The notes under the pieces are model-generated. The model was not told the origin of the DNA. It saw nothing but the letters and a program-made list of their open reading frames with translations, and did no database searches. DNA of 64,000 bases, from contig NW_024104521.1 of assembly GCF_003945595.2 (NCBI RefSeq), positions 62,001 through 126,000 on the forward strand, given 5' to 3'. Position 1 is the stretch's first letter. Every line of letters starts with the position of its first letter. Shown here piece by piece: positions 1-10,273 of this stretch. The stretch comes from Pipra filicauda (lineage: Eukaryota; Chordata; Aves; Passeriformes; Pipridae). A program made the translations under genes and the position numbers.

Positions 1-631
1 CTCCTGCTTGAGGCCTTGTCCTGCTCAGACCGTGTGGTTCAGCTCTCCACACTGAGCTGCCTCCAGCCGCTGCTGCTCGAAGCTCCCCAGATCATGAGCC
101 TGCATGTCGACACACTGGTCACCAAGTTCCTCAACCTCACCTCCAGCCCCACCATGGTGCGTGCACCCCCTCCTTCCTCCCTGCCGTGCCATTTTCCGCC
201 ACCCCCTTGTGCTGCCCTCAGCCCTGTCTGTTCCAGGCTGTCCGCATCGCTGCCCTGCGCTGTGCCCATGCACTCACCTGCCTGCCCACACCAGTGGTAA
301 GTGCTCCTGCAGCGCCCTGCTGCCTGCTCCTGCATGTAGAGGGGCAAGGGGTTCCCAAACCTCCTGGGGGGCAGCCAGCACCCAGTTCTCTCACTAAGAT
401 CCCCTTCTGTCCTACAGCTACTCCCATATAAGGCCCGAGTTATCCGGGCACTGGCCAAGCCTTTGGATGACAAAAAGAGACTGGTGCGGAAGGAGGCAGT
501 GGCAGCACGGGGGGAATGGTGAGTGTGTGTGGCAGGAGCTGCTGAGGGGGAGGGTGCCCGCGTTTACAGAACACAGCTGATGGCACCTTCTCTGTCCCCA
601 CAGGTTCCTGCTGGGGAGCCCAGGCAGGTGA
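1..631 (+). CDS. MMS19: MMS19, 3' end (last four coding exons)
   Basis: This is the C-terminal end of MMS19, the HEAT-repeat scaffold of the cytosolic iron-sulfur targeting complex (with CIAO1 and CIAO2B), which delivers Fe-S clusters to DNA polymerases, helicases such as ERCC2, and other nuclear proteins. Exons in the window are 1-156 (cut by the window edge), 237-296, 418-518 and 604-631, joined by GT-AG introns of 80-121 bases. They give 114 residues ending in the family-typical tail with ALAKPLDDKKRLVRKEA and then WFLLGSPG before the TGA at 629-631. The leucine-rich helical text fits the last HEAT repeats. The gene starts upstream of the window. It faces ZDHHC16 tail to tail, as in human. 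The last residue is Arg where I recall Ser in human; I attach no meaning to that. Confidence 0.93.
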
Positions 632-947
632 GTGCCCTGCATCCCCTTCCTGTGCTGACCGACAATCTGACTGGTGCCCTGCTAACCTGCCAAGCCATCC
701 AACTGATGCCATGGACCCTCGGAGCCCAGTGCTGCCCGGAGTGCCAGGGCTGAAGCATGGAGGCCAGCAGAAAACACCTCTCGCTGCAGCACCTTCCCGG
801 CACCCACAGCAGGGAAGGAGCTGTGCTGCTCATGGCTTGTCCACCCTCTGCTGCAGCCAGGGACAGTGATGGACAGACCCACCACATGTGAGTGGAAAGG
901 ACAGGTCTGTGTACACATGTGGTGTGTGATAACCCACGTGCCAGAGG

Positions 948-953
948 AATAAA
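948..953 (+). promoter_or_regulatory. MMS19: poly(A) signal of MMS19
   Basis: A canonical AATAAA lies 317 bases after the MMS19 stop codon, so the 3' UTR is about 340 bases. No better signal lies between the stop and this site. Confidence 0.7.
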
Positions 954-1546
954 TATATCTGTTTTGGTAATGCTCCCAGGGTCTCCATGCAGCTCAGGCT
1001 GGGACTTCAGTGCCCTTCTGTATGTTGAGCAGCTTAAGGTGCTGCTGGTTATATGCCCTTTATCCTCTTTTCACACTGGGGAATCATGGGGCTCCCTCTC
1101 CTCTCATCCCCAGAAGTCTGTGCCCACAACAAGGAAAAAAAGCCAGACACTCTTAAAAAAACAGTATTTAGTGGATGGTCTCAAAAAGGCTCCCTGGGGA
1201 GTACTTGGGGGACGGGGGTGCCATCCTCTGTGCCCAGCGCTCTGGAGAGCTGAGCTGGGCCTGTGCTGGCCGGTACCTGTATGAGTGAGGGCAGCACCTT
1301 CAGCTGGAGCGGGGAACAGCAGCTCTGCTGCCTTCCCCCGGGGCTGCCTGCAGCCACCAAGAGCCAAGAGGGCAGGCATCCAGGCACCGACACTGTCCAT
1401 GGAGTTTCCCGTGGCTCTGGCCCCAGTCAGCAATATGTGCCAGCACCAGCCTTCTGCCAGGCACTTGGGCCAAAGGGAGCCGCAGCAGTGGAGCGGGTCC
1501 CCGTGCGCTCCCCTCCTGCGGGGAGGGACGTCTGGAGCACTGGGCC
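954..1546. other. MMS19/ZDHHC16 tail-to-tail spacer
   Basis: This 590-base stretch has no coding exon I can support. It must hold the 3' UTR of ZDHHC16, transcribed leftward. I see no AATAAA on the minus strand; a GATAAA variant near 1056-1061 is the best candidate, so the ZDHHC16 transcript may end close to, or overlap, the MMS19 transcript end. The reading frames here look like chance frames in GC-rich DNA. Confidence 0.5.
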
Positions 1547-4500
1547 TCAGATGGCCAGGAGCGGTGCGCGCTGCTCCGTCACGTCCCAGCTCAGGCCTGT
1601 CCCATGGGGCAGGTGAGGAGAGGGCAGCAGGACCCGGGTGAGCCAGTGCCTGTGGGGAGAGGAGTGAGGCCACAGACGAAACCTGAAATCTTGGTGCTTC
1701 TGTGCTCTGAGGAGCCAAGCCAGGGCTGTGAGCCATGTCCTGAGCTGCTGCAATGGCTCAGCTCCTCAGCTGGGATTCTCTTGGCAAAGGTGTGCCGGGC
1801 AGGCCACACCTTGTCACTGGGCAAGACTCAGGAGCCACAGGGCAGATGTGGCCTACTGTGCGTTACAAAGCCCAGAGCAGTGCAGAGCTGCTCTCCCCCA
1901 GCTACCCAAGGAAAGTCCCTGTTGTCCCCACACCCCCATAAGCTGCTGAGCCACCACCTTCTCGGGCAGAGGCTTCCCTAGGGCTCTTACCTTGGCACAT
2001 CCACACCCAGGAACACCTTCCAGTTATCCCAGCTGCCATAACTATAGGGGTTCCTAAAGACCTGCAGGATGGGGAGAGGTACATCATGTCTGGCTCTGCA
2101 CTGGCCAGCCCCGCAAGCCATGGGCTGTGCTCACCTTGCCTTTCTTCTGCAGTCTCTGCCTCTCCTTTCTGTTGATGTGCCGCTCGATGCTGGTTTCCCC
2201 ACGGGTGATGAGGGCAGCGTGCCACAGCGTGAGGGCACCCAGGGCCAGTGCAACCGAGCTGGGAATGACAAGGGACTGCAGGTTGGCCTCAGGCCTTCCC
2301 TTCCTGGTGCTGCAGCTGGCGGGAGCTGAGGCTGCCTCCCAACACCCACAGCTGCATAAGTGGGTCGGCTTGTCTAATCCCCTGTGACAGAGCGATACTG
2401 TTTCTCCTCCTCTGTGGCTTGAAGGCTGGCAGGGCAGGGATGTCTGCACTAGAGCAAGCGAGGCCAGCTTGCAGGCAGATGGAGGGTGAGCAGTGTCACA
2501 GGCTTCATGCTGTTTCCCCCAGCCCCTGGGCCCCCTCACCTGCACAGGACCCAGAGGTAGACCACGCTCTTGTGGAAAGCTCGCTGGCGGAAGGAGAAGG
2601 TGGGTGGTGGGGTCTGGTAGTAGGTCTGAAAAAGGATCAGAGGAGGGGGGATTACCCAAAATGCTTTATGGCTTGAAGCCAGACAGGGACTGCTGCACCT
2701 CTCACTGCTGCAGAGCTTGAACAGCAAGAAAGGACTGCAACTGGAACTAACACAACAGCCAGGGTGAGGGAGAGGCAGCCTAAGACAGCCACGAGACAGA
2801 CAGACAGATACCCAGAGTTGGCACAGGCATGAGGAGCAGTGGGCTGGAGGTAAGGAGTAAGGGAGCAGCCATGGGACTGGTCAGGACCCTGCAGCTGACG
2901 GTCAGGGTGAGATGTGTACCCAGTGCTGCAGCTTCCCCAGGAGACCGTGGCCTGAGCAGCACATGCCAAGCAGCTGTCACCAGCCCAAGCCCCGGGAAGC
3001 TGGGTGCACAGAGAGGCAGACCCCAAGCTGCTGGAGGCAGTGTCTGTAGCAGAGCTGCCTGGCCAGCTGCAGCTCTCTGACATGTGAGATGAGCATGGGG
3101 GCTGGTTCTGATGTGGGGTACTCCTTGAGAGTAGGGCCCCAGGCAGGACCCAGCCTGCAGAGCAGCTCTGCTCCACACAGCCTGGAGTAGCTGGGGGGCA
3201 GGGATGTCCCACCTGGTTGGCAGCCACCTGCAGTCTCTCCTTGTCAAGCAGTTTCATTCTCTAGGGGGACGGAAAACGGCACCAGTTATGTGTCTCAGAG
3301 GAGAGGGGCAGGGGCCCTTCCCCTCACACCCCCACAGGACCAGAGCAGCTGGGGGCCTCGCAGGAGGAGGGAGAGAGGAAGCAAAGTCACTACATGGTTG
3401 GGCCTGGCCCAGCCTTGCTCTGCAAGCTCAGCCTGGGGAGCCCAGGCAGCCTCAGTGCATGGCAGGTAAGGGCCGGGGCCTGCCTGCTCACCTCGATGGC
3501 TGCATAGGCATCCCGGAACATCTCCCAGCCACTGATGCTGCAGTAGATGCAGCCCATGGTCATGAACAGGCAGAAGGAGAAGAAGTAGCGGTGGTTGTAG
3601 TGTCCCACACAGTTGTTTAACCAGGCTGCCTCTGGGGTTAAAGGTACTTAACCGTGACAAACCATGGGTTCAAACCCACCCCAGGGACCACTCATCCCTG
3701 TGCTTGCTGACTCTCCACAAGAGGAGTAGGGCAGCAAGAGAAGGGGAAAGCAGGGCCAGCTGCCCCCAGGAGAGTGCCATTGGTCAGTACTGCAGAAGGA
3801 TACGGCAGTGGTGGTCCATCTTCAGCACGCACCTGGGAGGGAAGAGAGCAGCATCAGTGTCAGAGCCAGCGCAAGCGCTGTGTTTGGGAGGAGACAGGCA
3901 CCCCCCCAGCTCTGTGGGCTGCAAGAGACAGGGCAATGAGCCAGCAGAGCAAAGGGGAAGGGCCCCTATCTTGTTGTGGGACAGGAGGCAAGGAAAGGGG
4001 CAGAGGAAGGGTGCCCTACCTGTTGCAGATGCTGCAGTGGTGGGTGCGAGCTGGCTTGGGGGCAATGCATTTCCTGCAGATGGAGACGCCGGTAAGGTCA
4101 TTCTTGGCCTGTGCACAGGTCAGAAGAGATTTGTGCACCTAAACCCTGCACCTGTCCCCTGCACCTCACACTCCTCACCTCCCCTGTGATCCCTCTGCCT
4201 CCCCTCTCTGCACTGCCCAGCCTAGTTTCCAATCTGGAGGAGGCCTCCTGCAACACCACCACCAGGCTGTTCCCAGTGACCATCTGTAGCTAGTCCCCAG
4301 TGTCCAGCTGGGAGAGGCTACGCTGCCACTTAGTGCCTCACCTGTGGTGGGTGGCCTGGTGAGGTGGTGATGGCCATGTAGTAGTGGAAGACAATCATGA
4401 TGAGGTTCCAGTGTCCATAGGCCAGGTGCCAGCAGATCCAGGCAGGTGTGTAGGTCTGCAGGATGAGGGGCAGCAGGCAGATGTACACGATGGCCACAAT

Positions 4501-5011
4501 GGAGCTCGTCAGCCCAATCACCAGTGCCACAAACACCTATGGGAAAGGGGCCTGGGTCACTGGAGTGGGCAGTGCCTGCCCCTCACTGCCTGGGGAGAGG
4601 CATGGGCAGGACATGGCCACAGGAAACCAATATGAAGTACACACTGAGGTCCCAGCTCTCTTCCTGCCTGGAGCACAGGCACTCCTGAGACTCAGTTGCC
4701 CCAGCAGCACAGTAGCCCCAGTGCTGGGTGTGCCCTGCCCAGTGAGAGGTGGTCACCATGCCAAGGGGACTCACCACGCCGAACCACCGGGTGACGTGGT
4801 CCACCAGCCAGTAGACAGGCTCGAAGAGGGAGTCCAGCACCACATCACCGTTGGTGAAGGAGTTGTAGAGCAAGGAGCGGAGGCAGAGGTGCCCGTAGTG
4901 CCACAGCTGCTCCACCTGCCGCACCAGCTTGAAGCGTCGCCGCCGGCCCAGCCGCAGGCACTTGAGGAGCAGGCGCATCACCGCGGCAAACATCCGCTGC
5001 CGGCTCCTCAT
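1547..5011 (-). CDS. ZDHHC16: ZDHHC16 palmitoyltransferase, complete coding region
   Basis: This encodes a DHHC-type protein S-acyltransferase (Aph2) of the ER/Golgi membrane, which moves palmitate from acyl-CoA to protein cysteines. Coding exons in transcript order are 5011-4775, 4536-4342, 4108-4020, 3832-3804, 3625-3492, 3260-3213, 2625-2540, 2258-2135, 2061-1991 and 1649-1547: 1116 bases, 371 residues, against 377 in human. The start is the ATG at 5009-5011 (MRSRQRMF), just inside an exon with an acceptor at 5027. Hydrophobic segments lie near residues 80-105, 120-136, 190-215 and 250-275. The cysteine-rich domain spans about 153-190, with DHHC at 180-183 inside a 29-base exon, and GETSIERH follows the last membrane segment. 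The intron after DHHC (3626-3803) has a U12-type donor. The 5' noncoding exon was not resolved; a donor-like AG|GTGAGG at 6413/6414 is one candidate, with transcription from the CpG island shared with EXOSC1. Confidence 0.93.
3626..3803 (-). other. ZDHHC16: Probable U12-type (minor spliceosome) intron of ZDHHC16
   Basis: On the minus strand the intron starts GTATCCTTC, close to the minor-spliceosome donor consensus RTATCCTTT and unlike every other donor in this gene. A CTTTAAC sequence about 12 bases before the terminal CAG is one base off the core of the U12 branch site. The intron is 178 bases and lies directly after the codons for DHHC. The call rests on these signals only. Confidence 0.72.
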
Positions 5012-5027
5012 CCCTGCCACACCACGC

Positions 5028-6749
5028 CTGGGGGGGACAGGAGCTCGGTGTGGGCAGGCCGCCCTGCTGCCTGGCTGTCCCTTGAGAAGGGTCTCCCCTC
5101 CCAGATGTGCTGATGCCAGTTGAGCAGCTTCCTGAGCTGACAAGGATGCAGAGCCAGAGGAGCTGAGCCCAGGCTCTGGGAGGCTGTGGGGCCAGTGTCA
5201 CTGGGATGTGTCTCTGCGCAGAGCGGGGGGCACAGGCCCCTCAGCATCTAGGCTCAGGTGCTCTCTGGTCCCATCTCGTCTTTCCCAGCGGGGAGGGGGC
5301 CGGGGGAGTGACACGGAGAGTCTGACTCAAAGGAAACCAGAGAAGACATGAGCATCCAGGATACTGGGCCAGCTCCAGGGATGATCCCAGCACTTCCCAA
5401 TAGGTTCAGGAACAGGAGAACCCACACAAGACATACACGGAGAAGCCAGTACAGAATTACCCCTCCTCCCCTAATCCCTCCATAACCCCAAAAAGTAGGA
5501 TGCTACTTCCTTTCACCTCAGCCTCTGGACCAAGCAGCAGAGGCCACCCTGTGCCCTTCTCAACCTCACAGCCCCACTCCAAGAGTCCCAACACTTCCTC
5601 CTTCTCCTTGCCTGGATCCTCAGACAATGCCATGCACCAGTGAAGGAGTGGCCCCGGGGCAGCCCCAGGCCGATGCTTCCTTGGCTGCTGAGCCCCCATC
5701 CTGACCGGGAGCTCTGCTGGGAGTGACGAGGAACCCGATCTGGGAAAACGATCTGCAGGGCTGGTGCCCCCGGGCCTCCGTATGGGCAGTACCATCAATA
5801 TTAAGCAGCAAGGCTGCCCCGGGGTCCTGCCAAGGCACGTTTCGAGCCTGGGCCAAGCAGTTGCCTTGGAGCAGTGCCAGGTAGTGGTGCCAGAGCTCAG
5901 AGTCCCTCTGGCAGGGATCATCTCTCTGCACTGCTGTGCCCACCAGCACAGCCCCTGGGGAGCAGCAAGGAGGGCGAGGGCAGGTTCTCCACCATCCAGA
6001 TGGACTAACAAAGGAGCCAGGGCTCTCCTCTGCCCTGCCTGAGGAGTGTAGGGTTGATCCCACAGTTGGGAGCTGCTGGACATGAGGACCCCAGACTCAG
6101 CAGCCCACTCCAGGTCCCAGGTATGGCTCCTGCTCATATTTTCTGTTCCCTGGCAAGGGAGAGGTGGGATATACAAATCCCAGCACCACCCTCTCCTCTG
6201 TGTTTTCTCATGAGTCTGCCAAGAGCTTTTCCCTGAAACTCATCAGGTGCAAAGTAGAGCAACAACTTCCTGCCCTGCAGCCTTTGGGTGGCACATGTGC
6301 CTGTGTTGTCACTGTGGTAAGAGACAAAATGCTGCACCCAGCAGCAAGTGCTGAGGTCAGCCCTCCCCTCCAAAGATACAGCATGTCCCTGTCCCTTGGA
6401 GAGGCTTCCTCACCTATAACAGCCAGCAGCTGTTGAGCAGGGAGCCCACAGGGGAGGCAGCCACCCTGCTCCAGGGCAAGATCCCTCTCTGTCCCCAGAC
6501 ACCTCTGCAGACAGCAGCACAACCACAGGGAGGAGGCTCCAGCAGAGCCACACATCTTCCTCTGCCCAGCCAGGCACTGGCATCCGGCCCTCGCCCTCCC
6601 CATCGCCCTCCACACATCCCAGCGGTGCACCGAGCCCACGGGGATGGGACAGCAACCACCAGCAGAGCCAAGACCACGGGCAACATCACAGCCCAGGGGT
6701 GGGAGCTGTGGCTTTAGCCCTACCCCAGGCACAGACGGGGCCCTGGCTC
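5028..6749. other. ZDHHC16 5' intron region, no coding exon seen
   Basis: This 1.7 kb between the first coding exon of ZDHHC16 and the CpG island has no frame I recognise on either strand. Since ZDHHC16 should be transcribed leftward from the island, it is read as 5' noncoding intron and exon. The long minus-strand frame at 5457-6176 resembles no family I know. Confidence 0.55.
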
Positions 6750-7850
6750 CTGCCCGGTCCAGCGCAGCCCTGTGGCACCCCCCGGTGGCTCCAGAGCGCC
6801 CGGCTCCCCCTGTTCCGCAGCACCCAGCTCTACAGCGCCGTGACACTCCCGACACTCCGCCCCATCCTCAAGGGATGCCCACGCCGACAGCAGAAATCCC
6901 TCAGCCCCACCGCACCACCAGGCGCTCCTCGCCCCGCAGCACCTCCAGGCCCGCAACATGCCCCGCACTGCATCCCATCCCAACCGCAACCCCAGGGCGA
7001 TAGCCCCCCACAGCCCCCCGGGCCCGTCCCAGCACCTCCTGCCCCGCAGCACCCGCAGCATCCCCAGCATCCCCCGCCGCCTCCCGGCCCCCGCACTCCC
7101 CGCCTCACAGAACCGCTGTACCGCCTCCCAGCCCGCCCAGCCGCTCGGCACCCGCAGCCCCTGCGGGCCCCCAGCCCCTCGCAGGGCCCTGCCAGCCCTG
7201 CCCGGTGCCGCCGACCTGCGCCCGCCGCCGCCCGGCGCCCGCCACCCGCCGCCTCCATGCCCGGCCCCGCCGACCCACGGGCAGCGCCCGCGCACGGCAC
7301 GCCGGGAGCGCCCTCCCCCGCCGCCGGACTACAGCCCCCAGCAGGCAGCGCGCCCGGGCTCCGTGCTGAGTAAGAGAGAACCAATAGCCGCGCCGCTTAC
7401 AGCGCGGCCTTGCCGCCAGTCACCAATGAGGTGAGGGCTTTCTGGGGAGGCCCTGCCGGTAGTGAACATGGCGCCCCCCTCGCGGTACTGCGTCCCTGGT
7501 GAGTGCGGCCACGGGCTCCCGCGGCCGGGGCTGCCCGGGGAGGGGGACGTGGTGGCCCGGGCGAGGAGTACGGGCGGAGGCACTGGGGAGGGGGCTGCCC
7601 CGGCGATGTCCAGCATTGGGCCAGCTGGGAGCGGGCGCTGTGCCCGCGGCGGTGCGGGGCCCAGATGCCCTGGCAGCCCCTGAGCCCCGGTCTCGCAGGT
7701 GAGCGGCTGTGCAGCACGGAGGAGGCCACGGCTGGCAGCGGGACCTACACCCGGCACGGCTTCATCTTCTCCTCGCTGGCCGGCTGCCTGGAGCGGAGGA
7801 GCGAGGACAGCGGGGTGAGCGCGGCCGCGGCTCAGCTGCTTCTCCCCGGG
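6750..7850. promoter_or_regulatory. CpG-island bidirectional promoter, ZDHHC16 (left) / EXOSC1 (right)
   Basis: The stretch is very rich in C, G and CpG and contains the EXOSC1 start codon. Two CCAAT boxes (7381-7385, 7423-7427) lie 41 and 83 bases before that ATG. An ACTACAGCCCCCA at about 7327-7339 fits the promoter motif ACTAYRNNNCCCR. The head-to-head layout of the two genes is the same in human. Transcription starts cannot be placed from sequence alone. Confidence 0.72.
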
Positions 7851-9540
7851 GCTGGCTGCCGTGCGCCCGAGCTGCACAACCTCGCCGGGGACGGGGCTCT
7901 GACGGGGAGTTGGACTGCGACGGGGTTCGGCCGGTGATTCTGACTTCGTGTCTTGCCCCGCAGCTGCCCGTGGTGTCAGTGGTCAGAGACAGTGAGTCCC
8001 AGCTCCTGCCCAACGTGGGGGCTGTCGTGACATGCAAGGTGGGGCTCCGGAGCGCTGCGGTGACAAATTGCCTCGGCTCTCTCTGCCTCATGTTGAGCTT
8101 TGTTGCTGCATATGGATGGGGTGGGATGAAGAGCCCCTGGCTCGTTAGTCCCCCCTATACAACTTCCAGCAGGGCAGAGGCAGCCCAGGGCCTCCCTTGG
8201 GTCCCTCGCTCACAAAGGAAGTTGATATTGGCATGGGGGACACCTGCCCTGAGGTTGAGGGGAGATTTTTCTTTGCTCTCCCTTCCAGAACTCTTTCTAG
8301 GGCAGGGGGTGTGCAGGTCACTGCCTGGGGCAGCTTAGAGAAAGGCTGGCACAGACCAGGGATTAGTTTCCTTACATTCTTGATGGGAGGGAGAGGGACT
8401 GGGGTCACAGCAGGTCTCTGCCTTATTTGAGTGCCTGGAGTTGCCCAAGTATCGTCTTCCTTGCTCAACTCACTGCCAGGTATCCCACCACTGCTTGGTC
8501 ACAGGGAGGTGGAGTGAGACCTGAGCTCCCCATGCAGCCCTATCCTGCCTGCTCCCTGCCCTTTCCCTGCCTAGACTGGGGTGCTGGCACTGATTTCCCC
8601 TTTTCTCATGGGCAGGTCTGCAGCATTAACTCTCGCTTTGCCAAGGTGCACATCCTGTACGTCGGCTCCACGCCACTGAAATCCACCTTCCGAGGGACCA
8701 TACGGTAGGGAGAAGGCTGGGATCCCCCACCCTCCATGGGAGAGAAAGGCTGTTGTGAGCAGTGCAGCTGAGTGTCCTGGCTGGAGCTCTGCCCTGAGCA
8801 CTGGGCAGGTGTCCAGCAGGTCCTGGCCAGTGCCCAGGGAGGCCGTGGCAGCTCCTGCCACAGGCTGTCAAGGCACCTTTGCTCTTTTGCACTCAGATCC
8901 CTCCGTCTCATTTTCAGGAGAGAAGATATCCGAGCCACGGAGAAGGATAAGGTCAGTGAGGCACTGGCAGTGACTGTTCTACCACAGCTGCCCTTGCTTT
9001 CTGCTGGTGGGGGCCCCAGTCCCTCCTGCTGACGGTGCCCCTGTGCTGTACGGTGTTCCCTGCTCTCTCCTGTGCAGGTAGAAGTGTACAAGAGCTTCCG
9101 CCCCAGTGACATCGTCCTGGCCAAAGTCGTATCCTTCCCCCTCAGGGACAGTGGGTTGGCTCAAGCCCCCTCGGAAAAATCTTTCCCTTAACCCCTGTCC
9201 GACCAGATCTCCCTGGGGGACGCGCAGTCCAACTACCTGCTTAGCACGGCCGAGAACGAGCTGGGCGTGGTGGTGGCACGCAGTGAAGCAGGTAGGGATG
9301 GGACAGGCAGGGCCCCAGCTGGGACAGTCCTGCTTCATCCCTGCCCGAGGGGCATATGCTGTGGATGCTTCCCTCTCCATATGGAGGAAGGCAGTTTTGG
9401 GAAGGGGAAACCCAGACCACGTGGTGTTCCTAGGGGTGCAGATGGTGCCCATCAGCTGGTGTGAAATGCAGTGCCCACGGACACACACCAAGGAGTTCCG
9501 TAAGGTGGCCCGGGTGCAGCCCCAGTTCCTGCAGACGTAG
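7468..9540 (+). CDS. EXOSC1: EXOSC1 (CSL4), RNA exosome cap subunit, complete
   Basis: EXOSC1 is one of the three S1/KH cap proteins on the nine-subunit RNA exosome, which guides RNA to the catalytic subunits for 3'-5' decay and processing in nucleus and cytoplasm. Exons are 7468-7498, 7699-7814, 7964-8038, 8616-8704, 8918-8951, 9078-9128, 9207-9291 and 9434-9540, giving 588 bases and 195 residues, the same length as human. The N-terminal domain opens MAPPSRYCVPGE; the S1 domain covers about residues 65-150 (VCSINSRFAKVHILYVGS, FRGTIR, SFRPSDIVLAKV); the C-terminal zinc-ribbon-like part has SWCEMQCP and ends in QFLQT before TAG at 9538-9540. All junction phases agree. Exons 1 and 5 are only 31 and 34 bases. 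Intron 6 carries U12-type signals. Confidence 0.96.
9129..9206 (+). other. EXOSC1: Probable U12-type (minor spliceosome) intron 6 of EXOSC1
   Basis: The intron is only 78 bases. It begins GTATCCTTC (U12 donor consensus RTATCCTTT) and holds TCCCTTAAC at 9184-9192, one base off the branch consensus TTCCTTAAC, about 15 bases before the terminal CAG at 9204-9206. That spacing suits the minor spliceosome. It splits the coding text between LAKV and ISLGD at a codon boundary. The other six donors of this gene lack the RTATCC start. Confidence 0.83.
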
Positions 9541-9647
9541 CACCACTGGGACTGGTGCCTGTGGGGCCAGAGCAGCCCCCGGGCTCCCACCTCCTCCACA
9601 CATCCAGCCAGGCCCTCACTGGCAGGATGGGTTTTCTACTTCTGGAT

Positions 9648-9653
9648 AATAAA
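9648..9653 (+). promoter_or_regulatory. EXOSC1: poly(A) signal of EXOSC1
   Basis: AATAAA lies 108 bases after the EXOSC1 stop codon in a local AT-rich patch. The resulting 3' UTR is short, about 130 bases. Confidence 0.8.
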
Positions 9654-9789
9654 TATTTTTTGAGAGCTCCATACTTTGCTCAGTACAGCCTGGGAGGTGG
9701 CTCGTGCTGCCTGCAGCATGCCCACACTGCTTTGGCTCCCACAGCGGAGCTGTTGAGGGAACGGTTTCTGCAGAACTGCAGCCAGGAGC

Positions 9790-9840
9790 AAGCATGTGTT
9801 CACTGCAAGCATGTGTTCACTGCAAGCATGTGTTCACTGC
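9790..9840 (+). repeat. Short tandem repeat, 17-base unit, three perfect copies
   Basis: The unit AAGCATGTGTTCACTGC is repeated exactly at 9790-9806, 9807-9823 and 9824-9840. It lies in the spacer between the convergent ends of EXOSC1 and PGAM1. No coding role is apparent. Confidence 0.95.
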
Positions 9841-10267
9841 TGGGGAAGGGGAGCACCCCAGTGCCTTTGCTGCAGTGAGGCTAATGGCACAGAGCCCATT
9901 TGTGGCTGGGCTGCTTGGGCACCAGGCACTTGCCTTGCCAGTTAGTTTTCCCACGTTGGACTAAAACCTGGAGCACAGCCTGTCTCTGTGCACGATAACC
10001 CCACAGTGCAACATCTCCCCAGGCCACGTGTGCCCTGCCCTGCTCTGGGGATGAGGGTGTGCCACACCCAGAGCGTGAAAAACCCCCGCAGGGAGGGCGT
10101 CACCCTCGGGAAGGGATTGCGGAGCTGTGCTTTGCTCCCCGAGCCCGGCACAGCTTCTGCAGCCCCATCTGCACCCAGCAGTGACTGGTGCCTCACACGT
10201 GCACCAGGAACATGGAGCCTCACATGGCCCAGGGATGCATGGACACCTCATTATTGCGCATTACTCC
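9841..10267. other. EXOSC1/PGAM1 tail-to-tail spacer
   Basis: This 430-base stretch between the EXOSC1 poly(A) site region and the PGAM1 poly(A) signal holds nothing I recognise apart from the neighbouring 17-base repeat. Confidence 0.6.
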
Positions 10268-10273
10268 TTTATT
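10268..10273 (-). promoter_or_regulatory. PGAM1: poly(A) signal of PGAM1
   Basis: TTTATT on the plus strand is AATAAA on the minus strand, about 790 bases after the PGAM1 stop. It implies a 3' UTR of about 0.8 kb (roughly 10250-11065), within which I see no other minus-strand AATAAA. Confidence 0.75.

Noticed and set aside
5457..6176. Minus-strand frame of 239 codons in the ZDHHC16 5' intron region
   Set aside because: No similarity to ZDHHC16 or any known family, and no frame continuity with the first coding exon.
6699..7373. Plus-strand frame of 224 codons rich in proline and alanine before EXOSC1
   Set aside because: Lies in the shared promoter; low-complexity proline text from C-rich DNA, no conserved motif.
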